In this document: one piece after another, positions 1 through 10,929 of the stretch
Layout: each line of letters starts with the position of its first letter
Position numbering within the stretch: the stretch's first letter is position 1
Assembly (NCBI GenBank): GCA_010093605.1
Contig: MU004192.1
Span: 509,774 to 573,773, forward strand
DNA length: 64,000 nucleotides
Direction: 5' to 3'
Source of the DNA: Lophium mytilinum
Lineage: Eukaryota > Ascomycota > Dothideomycetes > Mytilinidiales > Mytilinidiaceae
Position numbers and translations under genes: made by a program
Notes under the pieces: model-generated
Database searches by the model: none
What the model saw: only the letters and a program-made list of their open reading frames with translations
What the model was told of the DNA's origin: nothing

Positions 1-415
1 AAGTTGTGTGGTGTTAGTTACCTGTTAGAAAGTTTTTGTCATACGGACTTCTTTTATCACTTGATTGGCTGTGATTAACAGGCCAAAGTATGGGTACGGA
101 TGAAGTCCGAGGTCGGCGATCGATAGGTCGGAGTAGAGGCAACATTATGCCGACGCTCAAACACTCGTCGGGAGGAGGAACAAGACCGGAGTCCGATAGG
201 ATGTTCGTTCATGCCCTTGGCATCGATGCTTCAGATCCAGGTGTTTCATCCCAGTCGATCTCCATGCAATGCCTTGTCATGGATATCTGTACAATCTGCA
301 TGAGGGCCTCGTACTACTATCAGCGTTCCGAACGAGAAAGAGGTTCGACATTTTGGACAGCTTGTAAGTTGGTGAGGCTACCTCGGACAGCGTCAGCAGG
401 ACATACGCTCTCAAC
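1..415. other. 3' flank without a recognised gene
   Basis: This stretch lies downstream of the stop of the minus-strand membrane-protein gene. Short open frames exist on both strands but none shows a domain, a splice-compatible extension or a plausible start context. It probably holds the 3' untranslated region of that gene. Confidence 0.5.
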
Positions 416-1736
416 TCAAACTTCCGAAATCGAAGCTGCATGACTTCTTGGCCATGAGATCGACCGGTTGAGGTCGTCGTGGCTAGGAGATACGGCCGCG
501 GAAGGTCTCGAGAGAATGTCATGGTCGCTGTCAAAGCTGTCGGTGCTCTGTTTACGCGATCCCGGCTTTGAAACTGTCACAGTAGTCTCTTGCTGAACGT
601 GGATCCTCGGGTGGCTTATGCGCTGATCCCGATTAGAGAACGGATTGATCGACCGGGATCGCACAGGCATGCTAGAGGGAGACGAGATGCTGGTGGTAAC
701 AGGTCCGCACTCGATGAATTCCGGAAAGTTTGGATCCGTATTCTTTCTACGTGGAGCAGTGTTTGCGCGACCGCCACTATTGCTAAAGGAGCGAGCAACG
801 ATATCGTCGAGGACGGATTTGAAGTCGTCTAGGAATATTGTGTCGGAAGCACATTTGAATACCAACGCGAACTTGAGATAATAGTCAGCAACTGTGATCG
901 ATATGAGGGGAAAGAAGACTAACACGCCAGTATGGATTTATGCCTGCGTTGTGGGTGATGTGTAGAGCAGTAACAATGATGTCCGTCAAGAGGAAGACGA
1001 TGCTCAGCGCCATACACCCTATCATGACTCCAAAGCGGGGGCTAATCTTGATAAGTCCCCAGATCTTGAATCCGTAAGTCTTCTTTATAGCATCAATCAA
1101 CTTCCATGTCGTGAATATCCACCATGGGTCGCGGGCAAGAGCTTCCCATGGGCGGGTGCTAACGTTGATTCTGATGCCGAGCCCGTTGAAGTATTCCCAG
1201 TTGGACCAGCACTCGACGATCCAAAACGGCTGGACCGCAATCAACGACCCAATGAACAGTCTGCTGCCCCAGCGAGGCAAGAACGGACGGATCTTTAACC
1301 AGGAGATTATGTTGTGCACGAAGTATGAGAAGAATAACAAAGTTGCGGTCGCACTCAAATACCTGGGTAATGAAGTATCAGCCTTGCTTCAATCCATGGT
1401 GTATACTAGGTCACATACCATCCATAATATGGGTCTTGAGCAAAAATAAACGTGCCATGCCAGAGTGCAAGAACCAACTATTACAACTTTAGCATGCTGG
1501 TCCATATATATGGTAAGGTGTAGTACCTCAAGAAGAATAAGTTTGTGCAGCATTACTCCACCACGATAATTGCAGAACACGATGAGTATGAGGATGATGA
1601 GAGAGCCGACATTATAGCCTTCGGCCCAAGCCTCGAGAATGGCGCCATCGAGGGTCAAGCCAGAGCGTGATGGTGCAGCCTCGCCGGTAGAAGGGGTGCG
1701 CTTTGACATGGGCGAGAAAAAGTTGGAAGGAGCCAT
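416..1736 (-). CDS. Conserved fungal multi-pass membrane protein, function unknown
   Basis: Four exons read as one 387-residue protein: 1736-1527, 1477-1419, 1362-924 and 871-416. All introns are GT-AG, and the frame closes exactly at each junction. The second exon is only 59 bases, so a search for long ORFs misses it; joining it restores a continuous run reading ...LILLE/LVLALWHGTF...YYGW/YLSATAT.... The first ~290 residues are strongly hydrophobic with about six or seven membrane segments. The last ~110 residues are a Ser/Arg/Pro-rich cytosolic-type tail. From memory, the core (motifs ARDPWWIFT, ISPRFG, LVFKCASDTIFLDDFK) belongs to a conserved but uncharacterised Pezizomycotina family that looks receptor-like. 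No enzymatic motif is visible, so a sensor or structural role is only a guess. Confidence 0.8.
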
Positions 1737-3143
1737 GATTGAGAGTGGACTGCGCGCAGATGTATTTACATAGAGAATAGCTATTACGGTGCTAGCCCCG
1801 GAGTCGTTCTGTAATGTGGTCTACCGGGAATCGCAAAACCGGATCAATGTTTGATGTGCAAGTTGGAGGCGGAGGTCAGGCTGAGATCCGGGCGGACAGT
1901 ATGCGACAGACAGCGAAGGCCCGCGTGCGAGCCATCCAGTTCTTATGTACGCTATGGTTAAAATCTCACGAACGCACCCTCCGCTATGTGCTCGTAGTCG
2001 ACACGAGTAGCAGGATCAAAGGTGGCGCACCACGAGGTGGTGTTTGGCATGCAGTCTAGTGAGAGACGGGCAGGTCGAGTGTGGTGGAGGACCCAGAAAG
2101 AGGGCAAAAACGCGGAGAAGGCGCCATACATACCCGGCACCAGCGTACCTTTGTACGGGGTAGGGCTCCGATGCACCGAAAATTCGGGATGGAGGGCGCA
2201 GATCTGACTCGCGGTGAAGATGCCGTTACAAGTGGCAGAGTGGTGCGCAGGCTGGCCATCTGAACAAGCCTAGTGCCAACACCCAAGGCCCTGGTGAGGT
2301 CGACGGCGCGCGCCCCGTCGCCTCTCGAAGATGGGCCTCAGGCGACGGCCACGAGGCTGCGTCGTGGGGCGCACTCCAGGTCGAATAGCAGTTGCGGATG
2401 CAGCGTCCAGGGCGCTTCACTCCCCTGATTGCTGGAGTAAAAGGCCTCAACTCCCCCAGACGACCCTGCGGGGGCGCAAAATCAGACCACTCAGCCGGCC
2501 CAGCTTAGGCTCTTGCGCAGACTCTTCCTCCAGTCTGACGGCCGTCTGCAAAGCCAAATTAGCCTCACCGGTAGGGCTCCGTGGCGTCTGTCTTGGTGTA
2601 TCGTTGGCCTGCCTTTGCACCACTCGACTCGTGGTCGTCCACCACTGCTGTCGGACGTGAGGCTGGACTGGCCAAGTCAGCTGGACGCATGATAGCATCG
2701 ACAAGCAGACATTGCCAGGAGACTCGACGTTGCGGGGTGGCGGTGGCATCCTCCTTACGTCAACGCACGTTGGAGTGAAGGAAAGGGGACAAAGGACGGG
2801 CGATCCTGCGAGAAACACTCACAACAGCGGCAGAAGAGCGGGCCATGCGGGGAAGCAGCCTTGTGGCCTGTCAGGGCTGCGACCAAAGGGACCCGTGGAC
2901 GGCTCGCAGTAAAACCGGCTAGGATGCTTGACCGCCGATGTGGCTTCTGGGTGGACCGTGAATCTTACTCAGCCGCTTCTTCCTGCTCCCTTTTGGCAAT
3001 CTTCCTGCACCCTTCATGCACCCTCGCAGCAGCCTTCAACACCTCGCACCATGGCCTCACCAACCCTGCAATGATGCCTGACGCTCTTCGGCCATGGTCA
3101 TGACAGATTCCGGGTACCAACTGCGTGGAACAAAGGCACATGC

Positions 3144-3392
3144 GGCTCTTTGCCCGCCTCCCACGTCGTCGATGGCATCTCCGGCAGATATCTACGTGAT
3201 AGACTCGTGGTGTCGCGAACTGGGCTCTTTGACCGGTGCCCATGCTCGCATATGCATCTCCGGCAGATATCTACGTGATAGACTCCTGGTGTCGCGAACT
3301 GGGCTCTTTGACCGGTGCCCGCGCTCGCATATGCATCTCCGGCAGATGTCTACGTGATAGACTCCTGGTGTCGCAAACTCGGTTCTTTGTGC
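3144..3392. repeat. Tandem repeat, 79-bp period, about three copies
   Basis: The run GCATCTCCGGCAGAT begins at 3175, 3254 and 3333, a spacing of exactly 79. The first two full units are almost identical; the third differs at several bases and breaks off near 3392. A more diverged partial unit (GGCTCTTTG onwards) precedes the first from about 3144. Because 79 is not a multiple of three, each unit changes reading frame, so this is not a protein repeat. It lies in the intergenic region and the nearest genes are over 1 kb away. Confidence 0.9.
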
Positions 3393-3586
3393 TATTGTGG
3401 CCATCCTGTCAGCACTCAATAGTTTGATAACGGCTGCCGCATGCAACGGCACACTCTCTTACCACGACTGCCGAGCTTCCTCAACCGACTTGATGATACA
3501 GGCTTCATCGACTTACCATGGGAGCAGGAGGACCCCTTCCATCAATTCAAAAACCTGATTACCATGCCTCGAAATTGTTGCTGCAG

Positions 3587-3610
3587 CTGGACTGCTGGAC
3601 TGCTGGACTG
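3587..3610. repeat. Short tandem repeat (CTGGACTG)x3
   Basis: Three perfect head-to-tail copies of an 8-base unit lie in the same intergenic region, about 200 bases beyond the 79-bp array. Confidence 0.85.
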
Positions 3611-4358
3611 ACTTTGACACAGCCGTAGACTACGACCAGCTCGCAGGCGTTTGACTCACCTATGCTAACAAAAGCGACGAGGGCGACGTCTGGTGGAGGC
3701 TGCGATCGTCCACATTATAGACCTCCAGGGCAAGCCGCAGGTTTAAACGATTCCTCGCGACAACAAGCAGTGTTCGGTGTGATGAAAGCTGCCTGCTTAC
3801 TATGACTAGGACTCGTAGCTGCAAAGCTGAAATAGGGCTGAGCCACGGTGACCTCGTCACGACTGCGTCTCAAATCAAACGACAGCCGACAAGCGAACGA
3901 GCGAATGACGGTCGGCCAAAACTGAAGCTACTCGCAGCGACTCCGCACCGCAGTCAAGCTTTGCCCTCACAGCCGCTCCCGAAACCTTGGCCAGCGAAGA
4001 AGTGCGAAGATGCATCGCCGCTTACGCCCTAAACGGGAATTAGGCGACGTTGATCAAGTAGCACCCCGGCTCCATTTTTAGCTGCGAGTGGTCTGTGCAC
4101 TTAGTGTAGGTTCTGTGATTGGTCCGCTCGCTCATTATGTGTTGGATCTGAAGCACACCATGGGTCCTATCTTTTGCTTCACCGTTCTCCGTTGCTCCAT
4201 CCGAACCTTAAGGGCAAGATGCTTAATCTTTCTGGCGGGTTAGCTAGATAGATCGGCAGGGTGTAGCAAGGCTGAGCACCTCGTGTCGACGCGTAGCTAT
4301 CTTTAATCCTCATGGGTGCTGGAAGCTTTGTAGATATATAGCGTCCCACCTCGTCACT

Positions 4359-4483
4359 TTGTTCAGCATCAGCCAGCTCAGCATCACTCAAGTTCGACAT
4401 CAATCCAGTTCAGCACCACTCCAGCTCAGCATCATTGCAGTTCACCAGCACTCCAGTTCAGCTTCATTCCAGTTCATCATTTC
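4359..4483 (+). repeat. Degenerate 16-bp tandem repeat in the RTA1 5' leader
   Basis: Eight successive 16-base units, the last one short, start at 4359, 4375, 4391, 4407, 4423, 4439, 4455 and 4471. The consensus is about AGTTCAGCATCACTCC. The array lies between a TATA-like run (4331-4340) and the ATG of the RTA1 gene at 4524, so it is probably transcribed as part of the 5' untranslated region. The spacing stays exactly 16 although the units have diverged. Confidence 0.85.
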
Positions 4484-4523
4484 AGTCTACCATCTTGTTT
4501 ACCTTTGCCCAACACCTATCGCC

Positions 4524-5822
4524 ATGACGTCCACAATCTCCCACCATGCAACCACCACAACATCCACAGCTACCCCGTCATGTACAACAGCAGTACCCGG
4601 CAAGTACGGCTTTGTTGACCCCGCCGCCTGCAATGCAAATTACGCATTTAGCCCAAGCTTTACCGCCGCCATCGCCTTCTCCGTGCTATTCGGCATCGTC
4701 ACAGCAGTCCAGATCACACAAGCCTTCCTCTTCAAGAAGGGATTCTGCTGGGTCATGATTATGGGATGTTCTTGGGAGTTGGTGTCCTTCATCACACGAG
4801 CTATGGGCTCGCACAACCAACAATCTGGAGCTCTTGCTTTAGTCAATCAGCTTCTTCTCTTGCTCGCCCCGCTATGTAAGTCGTCCCCAAGTAGCCACCC
4901 TCAAGCCGTTGCTGACTTTGCACACAGGGATCAACGCTTACGTCTACATGACCGCGGGGCGTCTAATCTGGACCTTCCATCCGGAGAGGAAGATCTGGAA
5001 AATCAAAGCGATGTCTATTGGAAAATACTTCGTCTGGCTGGATATCTTCTCCTTCATTGTCCAAGGCATCGGAGGCACTATGCTCCAACCTAGCGCGTCT
5101 GCCAACCAACAGAAGCTCGGAAAGAATGTCTACATGACCGGAGTGGGGGTGCAGGAGATCTTCATCGTTCTGTTCACCGTCCTCATTGTCCGATTCCAGA
5201 TGGAGATGATGCGACTCGAGAAGTCGGCCATGATACCCAAGACTCGGAAGTGGTTGGTGCTTACAGGAGCCCTCTATGCAGCCTTGGCTTTGATCACAGT
5301 GAGTAAACTCCCCGACTTGTGTCTTTGGATCTTAGCTAATGTTCTCATCAGATGCGCATTATCTTCCGCCTCATCGAGTTCTCTCGTGGTATGACCGAAT
5401 CGAATCCTCTCCCATACCATGAAGTCTATCCCTTGGCCCTGGACGCATCGCCCATGCTGCTAGCCATCACTATTCTCAGTGTAATTCATCCCGGCATGGT
5501 TCTCAAGGGGCCCGAAAGCGAATTCCCATCTCGCAAGGAGAAGAAGCAGATGAAGAAGGAAACTAAAGAAGCAAAGAAGGCCATGAAGGCGGCAGGGAAG
5601 TCTGGCAAGTCTCTTGGATATGGCCAGGGCAGTGAATACTCGGCCCTCGGCAACTACAGCTCGCAGAATCTTACAGCCGACGTGGAGCTCGAGGTGCCGC
5701 ACGAGAACAGGTACCTGAGAGACGGATACAGCTCCCCAAACCACTCGAGGGACCATTCGAGAGACCACTCGAGAGACAATTCTGGAGACAACTTGGGATA
5801 CTACTCAGGACCGCCCGTTTGA
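4524..5822 (+). CDS. RTA1-family membrane protein (lipid-translocating exporter type)
   Basis: Three exons, 4524-4875, 4928-5298 and 5352-5822, give 397 residues. Both introns are 52-53 bases with GTAAGT and GTGAGT donors. The body holds about seven membrane helices in the order and spacing of the RTA1 family (yeast RTA1, RSB1 and relatives), with family-like runs such as INAYVYMTAGR and FVWLDIFSFIVQGIGG. RSB1 is implicated in sphingoid-base export and RTA1 in aminocholesterol resistance; the substrate here is not known. The tail after the last helix is Lys-rich and charged and ends in short repeats of the form S-R-D-H. The ATG at 4524 is chosen because the open frame upstream runs only through the 16-bp repeat and lacks an ATG. 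Confidence 0.88.
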
Positions 5823-7487
5823 TGCAACGGCTGATCGATATGGCGTAATCATAGATGGGCGAGGAGCTTGGTGTTCCACGAAGACCTGGTGCTTATGGCG
5901 TTTCGGGCGTTGCGGAAACCTTTTGTTTGTTTGAGCGGCGGAATGAACTATCACTAGAGTAATAATAGCATCATAGATCTACGTTCGATTGTTCACTTGA
6001 AGTTTATTTGTTGACTATGTTGCTCCTTGGGACAAATGTGCAAACCAGAGCCCTGGGGTACCACCGCCACTCAAGATTTTGGCGTGCACCTGTGGAACAT
6101 ACTGATAAGGCTTGACGGCAACTTCGGTGCACGGCAGATCCTTCAGCCACTTGATCTTATATTCACAGCGAGACACGGATAGAATGCGGAAACGGGAGGA
6201 TAAGTAGCCGCCGCAACGCAAAGGTCAAAGATGCGGTGGTCGATACCGTCAAGCCTTTGGATAGGCACGAGCTGGGGTAAGAGCGACATCAGATGAATGT
6301 TGGCAGCCGCATTTGAACATACCCTGCACTATTAGCGCTTACCGTGTGGTGTCTGTGAGACTGTGATATAAAGTGGGCGGTAGGCTCTCTGATTCGTTGG
6401 GCCAAACCTCGACTCTTCCCCGTTGCGAGAGAGTGCTTCAGTAGAGGCTCAGATGATGGTCAAGTATCGTACTGGTTGATGAGTGAGTGAAGAAGCTAAC
6501 TACGACGAAGGGCAGACGTACGGTATCGTGCTGAGTAAGCCAATAATCTACATAGCTAGGAAAGGCGCCACGCCGTGACCACCTCACTGCACCTCAACTC
6601 CGACGTCCTTCATCAACCTTACAAAAGTCTTATCCTTTCTCAACTATCATAACAGCAAAAGCTACATCACGTGGCTCCTTCCTTCGATAGAGCAAACAAT
6701 CCAACCGCTCTGTTGGCTCTGTCTACCACAACGTCGTCTCACAGATGTGGAGTAGAACAAGGGTGGCTGACCAAATCACCTCTCGGCGATCGGAAAAATT
6801 CCCCACCACAACAGATGTTTCAAGCTCGGGCGTGTATGTGAGAACTTATCAGTAAATCTATGGCGTGGTAATGTCACGTCTCCTGGAGGCATCGTTCGCA
6901 CGTCAAACCATCTTGCCTCTGCTTCTTTAAACGCGTACGAGCCTGTCTTCGGAGAAAAGGCCGAATGAAACATTTCATTTCTGTCTCAATATCATGTATC
7001 ATCGCGGAAACATCATTCGGGATGACCGGATGCACTATCCTCCCTTCAGCTCTCAGATCGCAATCTTGACATGCGTTGGCACGTCTCGGACGTTCATCTT
7101 CCCTCTTCGTGCCATTCGAATATCCGCTTCCCGAATGATAATCATGTTACACTCCCTTTATTTGAAGCACTAGGTTGGCTCTCTCTACTTGTTTTGTCTA
7201 TACAGCTGCAAGTACGATACGTTCCCGCCGGCACTTGCAACAGCACGCGGGAAGAAGCATGTGGCGTTTTTATAGCTGTGACGCATGCCACAACTCGACT
7301 TGTACCTAAGCATGCTTTCACTTGTATTACCTGTCACTGTGGAGACCCAATATGTCGGACCGGCTAGACCGTGTTTTCCAATTTTACCCTGCTGAAAGGG
7401 TACTTACGTCTCCGCAAACGCTTCTTGTTAGCAGAAAAGCAGGACCCTCTTTTTACCCAAACTTTTCATCGTCCAGAAGCTTCCCAA
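5823..7487. other. 1.7-kb intergenic stretch, nothing recognised
   Basis: The stretch runs from the RTA1 stop to the MFS start. Short open frames on both strands have no domain signature and cannot be linked by convincing splice sites. The last few hundred bases should hold the MFS promoter and leader. Confidence 0.5.
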
Positions 7488-9324
7488 ATGCCACTTTCTA
7501 TCCCTCGGTACAGGCCGCTTTGTGCCAGACTCTCTAGACTAGGAGGCTTTGTCAGGGAATGGCCTAGAAAGCCCACTAGCGAGACGTCGACTACAGCACC
7601 TACCTGGGACGAAGAAGCATCGAGTATCAGCCAAAATGATGCCGGTTCTCCGCTGAGAAGGCCATTCAACTCTTCGCTGGCCGAATTCGGTTTCTGCTTT
7701 GCAGTCTGTGGATCGCAAGCTCTTGCTGTGAATAACTTCTCCTAGCAATACGTTCATATTTCCTGATATCTCGAACAGGAATATCTATTGACAGGCGCTG
7801 GGCAAATTTTCGACTCCGTGGCTGACGACTTCCATTCTTCAACCACGAGTATGGCTTGGGCGTCTTGCATTCATAGTGTCATCGTCGCTTCTGCAACTCT
7901 TCCGTTCGCACGCGCTGCCGACATCCATGGAGGTTACCCTGTCTTCATCTTCGGTATGATTTGGATACTCGTTTGGACTATTGTCGCGGGAATCTGCAAA
8001 AACACCGTCATATTTGCGTTCTGCAGAGCTAATCATGGCTTTGCGCTCGTGAGTACCATAACGTCACCTCAACAGATTTCCAGTCGTGCTAATCCGCTCA
8101 CAGGCAGCCATACAACCAGCTAGTTTGGCCATGATTGGGGCAATTTACAAAGCCGGGAAACGTAGAAACATTGTGCTAGGCATCTTCGGTGCGTGTGCTC
8201 CTTTCGGCTTCTTTGCCGGAGTAGCCAGTGGCACGCTGTCTGCCAACTTCCACCACTGGCCATGGTATTTCTGGACTGCTGCGCTACTGTCATTCCTGGT
8301 CATAATAGCAACAATCCTCACCACTCCTCAGGCTTGTCGCGACCCACTTCCCTGCGAGATCGGAATGGACTGGTGGGGTTCTTTCACCATCTTCTCAGGC
8401 CTTCTGCTAATCACCTACTCGCTCTCTACCGGGTCTGACTACGACCACGCATACTTCTCATGGCAGACTCTGGTCCCACTCGGAATCGGGTTCATTCTGC
8501 TCTGCATCTCCGTCTACATCGAGCTCAAAGTCGCCTCAAGTCCACTACTACCAAAGCGATTCTTCAGCAACCCCTCAACAATCCCCTTCATCCTAGCCTG
8601 CCTCTTCTTCTACGGCGCATTCGGCATCTTTCTCTTCTACGCAACCTTCTAGTAAGCCCCCCCCCCCTCCCCACCCTCCTCCCCTATCTAAAACCCCCGC
8701 AGCCTCCAAACCGTCGCCTCCATCCCCCCCCTCACCCTCCTCACCTACTTCACCCCCCTCGGCATCGTCGGCATCCTCATCTCCCTCATCGCCGGCCTCA
8801 TCATGCATCTAACCCCGCTCACCCACCTGCTCCTCTTCTCCGGCCTCGCCTGGATCCTAACCCCCCTCCTCTTCGTCTTCGTCACCCGGGGTGGGGGTGG
8901 GACCACTTACTGGGCCCTCATCTTCCCCGCCATGGTCTGCGCCGCCCTCGGCCTCGACCTCACCTTCACCATCTCCACCGTCTTCCTCACGTCGTCGCAG
9001 CCGCTCGAGTTCCAGGGTGTGGCGGGCGCCGTGTGCTCGAGCCTCGTGAACTTGGCGATTGCGTTCTCGCTGAGTTTCGCGCATGTGCTGTTTTCGCAGT
9101 TGCGGGAGAGGGGGGTGAGTGAGGAGGGGAGTTATCGCGCGGTGTTTTGGTTGGCGACGGCGAGTGCGGGGGTCGGGTTTGTGGTTTGTGTGGGTTGGGT
9201 GAGGATTCCGAGGGCGGCGGGGCAGGTGGGGATGGGGAAGGTGGAGGCGGAGGTAGGGGAGGGGGATGAGGCTGCGGATGGAGGATTTGAAAGTGGGGAA
9301 CAGATCAAAGAGATTGGGATTTAG
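7488..9324 (+). CDS. MFS transporter, DHA2 (14-helix) drug-efflux type
   Basis: Four exons, 7488-7727, about 7779-8048, 8104-8651 and 8703-9324, give about 559 residues. The first exon encodes a hydrophilic N-terminus and the start of helix 1 (EFGFCFAVCGSQALA); splicing joins it to EYLLTGAGQIFD, completing the helix. The GTGAGT and GTAAGC introns then restore RANHGFAL/AAIQPAS and FLFYATFY/LQTVAS. The order of helices and the central GIFGACAPFGFFAG segment fit the aminotriazole-resistance-like branch of DHA2 proton antiporters, which export toxic or antifungal compounds at the plasma membrane. The classical motif A is poorly conserved. The third intron has a long run of C. The tail is Gly/Glu-rich and probably cytosolic. 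The exon 2 acceptor could be off by one base. Confidence 0.82.
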
Positions 9325-10929
9325 AGGGGAGCTGTAAGGTCCAGGGGACGCAAAGATGGCTTCGAGAGACTTGATGCTTGAAGGTTCAAGGGCTCAGGCA
9401 TTCAGGGAGTGGGATGGGGATGGGAGGGGATAATGGAATCGAAAGAGCTGGGGATGGGGATGGGATGGGAGAACAGGATTGAGAGAGCTGGGTATCTTGG
9501 GCGTTTGCGTTAGTAGTGGTTTCTTTGGCTGCGTTTGAACAAGGCGGCCTGGCGGGTAATGTAGATAGATTGATTGAATAACGAAACTCCTTGATACGAT
9601 ACGCAACGAGCAGCATAGCTCAGGCTTGAATATACCACCCTACCCCTTTTGCGGTGAATCAGATACAGTTTGCCGGCTCTACCATATCCCGTGTGCCCGG
9701 AGACTACATGAGAAGCCTGAACGCACATGACTCACGTGATATCCACTTTGTAGCCCTGTGATTCGGGTGTAGGTTGTTGTATTGTATCTAGCTACTCCGG
9801 GCGGCAGGTATACAGGCGGCTGCTTATCTAAGCAGCCGGCCCACAACTTGTTATCGGGCTTGGCGAGGGTATGTATCTCTCGCCGCCAAGGCAGCAAGGA
9901 GTGTTTTCTCCAGGAAGTGGAGACTGGACATCAAAAAGCGGAGTAAATACGTCGCCATGTTCGGGGTGTGGGGAATTCAAAATCATAATCTCCGATTACC
10001 AATGGAGAGGTAGAAGGATGTGGGATCAATTCTTACAACGCTATAACTTTATGCAGAGGCAGAGAGGGTGTGGATCAGAAAATATGTGCCACCCAACAAC
10101 GAATAGAAGGGGGAAGGTTGATGGTGGATTGTGGGATTAACAATACAATTCTCCAGAAAACCATGGAGAGTTGGAGAAGTGTGGGATCAAAAAGAAACGT
10201 GGCATCGGTCCGACAGATGGAGGGAGATAGGTTGGGGGAGCTGAGCTCGCGGGAAATTCGCCATGTCAGAATGGGACGGGAAGTGAGACGGAATGATGAG
10301 AAAGCGGTAGCGCGTATGATGGTGGTCATCTCTAACTCGTCTCAGGAGTCTCCAGCACGCCTTTGCCGTGCTCATAGTCTCTTCCATCTGCTTAAAAGGG
10401 GAAAGTTCTTTTAATATGCGGGCTGTTACTCATCTTCAATCATACTGATATCCCCTTTTCACGTACGTTTTCCGCAACACGTTGTATCAGGCAAGGAGAA
10501 AAGGTCAAATTACAAGGCCGTGAGATGTATGAACGGGAGCTAGTCCGTGCGATTTGGACTCGATCTTGATATATTATTGAGGGACAAGCTAGATTAAGCT
10601 ATGTGAATCTTGAAAAGCATAAACGAGGGTATACCTTACGTCAACGATAGCTGACTGGCGACTGGTTGAGGGCCCTCTGTCTCCAACACTCTTTCGAATT
10701 CTAAATACGACGCGATTTTAAGATGCAATACCTTCGTCTGGACCGTACATTTAGGTCATCCGGATACGGTCTTTATATTTGAGAGCGCAAGCTTGCGGCT
10801 GTCCTTTACCATGGGAGTGTCATCACACTCCCGGCTGGATTGCAGCTTCATGCCTTTAAAAAGGATGAAAACGAGCTTAGGCATCTCGCATTGCTCATGC
10901 CACTACTCCTCATACCCTCCAAATAGCGT
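9325..10929. other. 1.6-kb intergenic stretch between two MFS genes
   Basis: No gene is recognised between the convergent MFS genes. The first 150 bases are G-rich runs of GGGGATGGGGATGGG type. At 10328-10451 lies one copy of a dispersed repeat, listed separately. Confidence 0.5.
10328..10451 (-). repeat. Dispersed repeat, copy A (inverted relative to copy B)
   Basis: Read on the minus strand, this 124-base segment aligns without gaps to 45236-45359 on the plus strand with about 21 mismatches (roughly 83% identity), two thirds of them transitions. Shared runs include GTAACAGCCCG, TTTCCCCTTTT and AAAGGCGTGCTGGAGAC. Both copies keep a short open frame beginning M-E-E and containing KACWR. The element family is not recognised. 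Confidence 0.85.

Larger units (their letters stand above)
1737..4523. other. 2.8-kb intergenic stretch with repeats, no convincing gene
   Basis: This is the space between the divergently transcribed membrane-protein gene and the RTA1 gene. It is locally GC-rich (about 2.3-2.9 kb) and crowded with short open frames on both strands, none showing a recognised domain or splice pattern. It holds a 79-bp tandem array, an 8-bp triplicate and a 16-bp array. A TATA-like run lies at 4331-4340, just before the 16-bp array. Confidence 0.5.

Noticed and set aside
2022-2912. Overlapping open frames on both strands in GC-rich DNA
   Set aside because: No domain, no hydrophobic pattern, no splice link; high GC content alone leaves many frames open.
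8460-9122. 220-codon Pro/His/Arg-rich frame inside the DHA2 transporter
   Set aside because: It is a shadow of C-rich codons of the transporter exons; its composition is not protein-like.
10018-10230. Recurring TGTGGGATCAA-like words at 10021, 10071, 10132 and 10192
   Set aside because: Spacing is uneven (50, 61, 60) and the sequence between them does not align, so this is not a clear tandem repeat.
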